A stretch of DNA of 7,227 nt from Thermodesulfobacteriota bacterium. Its GTDB lineage: Bacteria; Desulfobacterota; BSN033; UBA1163. The DNA lies in NCBI GenBank assembly GCA_030024065.1, contig JASEIE010000207.1, forward strand, positions 1-7,227, read 5' to 3'. Positions 6,088 to 7,227 of the stretch are shown here, in pieces. The notes below the pieces were generated by a model, which was not told the DNA's origin, made no database searches, and worked only from the letters and a program-made list of their open reading frames with translations. How positions within the stretch are numbered: position 1 is the first letter of the stretch; each line of letters begins with the position of its first letter. A program made the position numbers and the translations under genes.

Positions 6088-6499
6088 GGCGATCCTTTTA
6101 TCCCTTCTCCTCCTCTCGTTCTCCATTGCCCATTCGCAGAGCCTTCCAAAGATTCCCCTTTACATCAAAGAGAAAGAGATTTGGGTTGAGGTCGCAAAGA
6201 CTCCGGATGAGAGGGCGATGGGGCTGATGGGCAGAAAGGAACTGGGGAAGGACGAAGGGATGTTCTTCATCTTCGAATCGGAGGGTTATCATGGATTCTG
6301 GATGAAGGATACCCTGATTCCCCTGAGCATTGCCTTTATTGACAGGGAGGGCCGAATTGTAAAGATCACGGATATGAAACCCCTGACCCTCACCTCCCAT
6401 TCGCCTCCCCAACCGGTCCTCTATGCCCTGGAGATGAATAAAGGATGGTTTTCTCGAAACGGGGTCCGGGTGGGCGATGTCGTGAGGTTCTCTAAATAA
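6050..6499 (+). CDS. Exported DUF192 family protein
   Basis: The 149-residue protein (start at 6050) has a Sec signal peptide: basic MKKRR, a hydrophobic core to about residue 26, and a likely cleavage near Ala-His-Ser (27-29). The rest is a DUF192 domain (PF02643). Signatures are ERAMGLMGR (54-62), FWMKDTLIPLSIAFID (83-98) and the C-terminal stretch YALEMNKGWFSRNGVRVGD (125-143). The family is a small beta-rich periplasmic or extracellular fold whose biochemical role is not established. An earlier in-frame ATG at 6005 would put a basic stretch before the signal and deepen the overlap with the upstream gene. The ATG at 6050 has AGAGGGAG (6038-6045) just ahead and starts the signal peptide properly, so it is preferred. 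It is the last gene of the probable four-gene run and is convergent with purF. Confidence 0.9.
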   Translation: MKKRRLSPARRIKAILLSLLLLSFSIAHSQSLPKIPLYIKEKEIWVEVAKTPDERAMGLMGRKELGKDEGMFFIFESEGYHGFWMKDTLIPLSIAFIDREGRIVKITDMKPLTLTSHSPPQPVLYALEMNKGWFSRNGVRVGDVVRFSK

Positions 6500-6506
6500 A
6501 ACAATT

Positions 6507-6543
6507 GCGGAATGCAGAATGCGGAATGCGGAATTAAATTCCG
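6507..6543. repeat. Four 7-bp tandem repeats ending in a small palindrome
   Basis: GCGGAAT occurs four times head to tail at 6507-6513, 6514-6520 (variant GCAGAAT), 6521-6527 and 6528-6534. The last unit runs into a perfect odd palindrome, CGGAATT-A-AATTCCG (6529-6543). It begins 8 bp after the DUF192 stop. No coding role is apparent; it may be a replication-slippage product or part of a dispersed repeat. Confidence 0.7.
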
Positions 6544-6548
6544 AAATC

Positions 6549-6567
6549 CCTGCCTGCGGCAGGCAGG
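6549..6567. repeat. 19-bp palindromic repeat, copy 2
   Basis: CCTGCCTGCGGCAGGCAGG is a perfect palindrome with 9-bp arms around one central G. It matches the copy at 3836-3854 at 18 of 19 positions. It lies in the convergent gap between the DUF192 gene and purF, where a hairpin could help end transcription from either side. Two copies in about 2.7 kb indicate a dispersed repeat family in this genome. Confidence 0.75.
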
Positions 6568-6586
6568 CGCAATCCGAATTACCCCC

Positions 6587-7227
6587 TCACCCTGCCCTCT
6601 CCCCATGGGGGAGAGGGGTGTCGTAGTCTCCAATCCAACAGTAGAGACAAAGTTTTTCACGGGGAAGGCCGATCGCCTCAACCATATCCTCAATCTTTTG
6701 ATACTTAAGTGTGGTGACTCCCAATTCTTTGCCAATCCAAGCAACCATCTTCTGATATTTTTTCGATCGATGATCGATGTATTCTCTCACCTCTCCAATA
6801 TCTCTTCCCTCAAGAGCCTTTATGGCTTTTCGGGCTGCCAGCTCGTCAACGGAGCGGGTGGAAAGGGCGAATCGACATGGGAACATTAGCGGAGGGCAGG
6901 CGGGCCGGATATGGACCCCCTTGGCTCCGCATTCCCATAGCTTCTTGATGGTATAGTTTTTTAGTTGGGTTCCCCTGACGATGGAGTCTTCACAGAGGAT
7001 GATTCGATTTCCGCTGATCACCTCCTTGATAGGGATGAGTTTCATCGTGGCCACGAGATCTCGCATTTCCTGGGAAGGGGGAGTGTAGCTCCTTCCATAT
7101 CCGGGCGTATATTTGACCAGTGGCCTTCGGTAGGGAAATCCAGATTGCATTGCATATCCAATGGCATGACCTACACCAGAATCAGGGACGCCTGCCACAA
7201 GGTCTGCCTTGACCTCGTCATTTTTTG
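6587..7227 (-). CDS. purF: Amidophosphoribosyltransferase (PurF), C-terminal part, Fe-S type; 5' end off the window
   Basis: The enzyme makes 5-phosphoribosylamine from PRPP and glutamine, the first step of purine synthesis. The frame is open through the right edge, so only the phosphoribosyltransferase domain is present; the N-terminal glutaminase half is missing. Diagnostic parts are VPDSG near the edge, followed by the substrate-binding stretch 'LVKYTPGYGRSY'; EDSIVRGTQ, the PRPP motif (about 6991-6965); a Phe-Pro-Cys (about 6881-6875); and a terminal Cys-Leu-Tyr-Cys (about 6649-6638). The last two sites match the cysteine ligands of the [4Fe-4S] cluster of Bacillus-type PurF; one more ligand would lie off the window. 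The stretch between the PRTase core and the CxxC looks roughly a dozen residues longer than in the Bacillus enzyme. The C-terminal tail TPLPHGERAG is encoded by a repeat hairpin. A GTG at 7198 is an internal Val codon, not the start. Confidence 0.93.
   Translation of the reverse strand, partial: KNDEVKADLVAGVPDSGVGHAIGYAMQSGFPYRRPLVKYTPGYGRSYTPPSQEMRDLVATMKLIPIKEVISGNRIILCEDSIVRGTQLKNYTIKKLWECGAKGVHIRPACPPLMFPCRFALSTRSVDELAARKAIKALEGRDIGEVREYIDHRSKKYQKMVAWIGKELGVTTLKYQKIEDMVEAIGLPREKLCLYCWIGDYDTPLPHGERAG
6595..6617. repeat. REP-like hairpin at the 3' end of purF
   Basis: CCCTCTCCCC (6595-6604) and GGGGAGAGGG (6608-6617) form a perfect 10-bp stem with a 3-nt loop. It lies within the last codons of purF (tail residues Thr-Pro-Leu-Pro-His-Gly-Glu-Arg) just before the TGA at 6587-6589. 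C-rich hairpins of this form recur in many bacterial genomes as intergenic repeats. Here it may also act as a terminator or 3' stabiliser, though no T-run follows on the purF strand. Confidence 0.65.

Noticed and set aside
6512..6889. A 125-codon + strand open frame starting in the heptamer repeat
   Set aside because: It runs antisense through the well-supported purF gene and begins with translated repeats; no family resemblance.
7196..7198. GTG as a start codon for a short PurF-like protein
   Set aside because: The frame continues upstream to the window edge with PurF-like residues (KNDEVKADL before VAGVPDSG), so this is an internal Val codon of a gene cut by the window.

Overview
The window most likely comes from an anaerobic, Gram-negative, mid-GC bacterium of the Deltaproteobacteria/Desulfobacterota kind. 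Several proteins carry lipoprotein or Sec signals, and there is a GH23 lytic transglycosylase, so the cell has an outer membrane. Two housekeeping enzymes, TrpRS and PurF, carry cysteine patterns of [4Fe-4S] proteins. The high density of palindromic intergenic repeats also suits such genomes. The lineage assignment is inference; no rRNA or tRNA gene is present to settle it.

Layout. The left edge (1-99, +) holds the last 32 codons of a protein that resembles the C-terminus of an enoyl-CoA hydratase/isomerase. It is followed 22 bp later by trpS (122-1114, +), whose stop codon lies inside a perfect 19-bp-arm palindrome (1107-1160). The convergent gene (1159-2361, -), a lipoprotein with a ChaN-type domain fused to a C-terminal PDZ domain, also ends in that palindrome. 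A 115-bp divergent promoter region (2362-2476) separates it from a MltD-like lytic transglycosylase lipoprotein (2477-3568, +).

A 342-bp gap follows (3569-3910). It is filled with a roughly 195-bp GC-rich composite repeat and a separate 19-bp palindrome. Next comes a probable + strand operon: a sensor kinase with an N-terminal receiver domain, HisKA, HATPase_c and an unrecognised C-terminal domain (3911-5440); a small lipoprotein (5466-5750); a 78-residue single-pass membrane protein (5851-6087); and an exported DUF192 protein (6050-6499) that overlaps it by 38 bp. An imperfect inverted repeat sits between the second and third genes.

The right edge is the 3' part of purF on the - strand (6587-7227, running off the window), convergent with the DUF192 gene. 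The short gap between them and the end of purF itself contain three different repeats, one of which encodes the last residues of PurF.

Functionally the middle of the window has an envelope theme: lipoproteins, a peptidoglycan enzyme, a small membrane protein and an exported DUF192 protein, with a sensor kinase among them. No phage, CRISPR, toxin-antitoxin or transposase gene was seen. The most notable points are the Fe-S-type TrpRS, the ChaN-PDZ fusion, the kinase's cryptic C-terminal domain, the repeat-derived PurF tail, and the clustering of palindromic repeats at gene ends.
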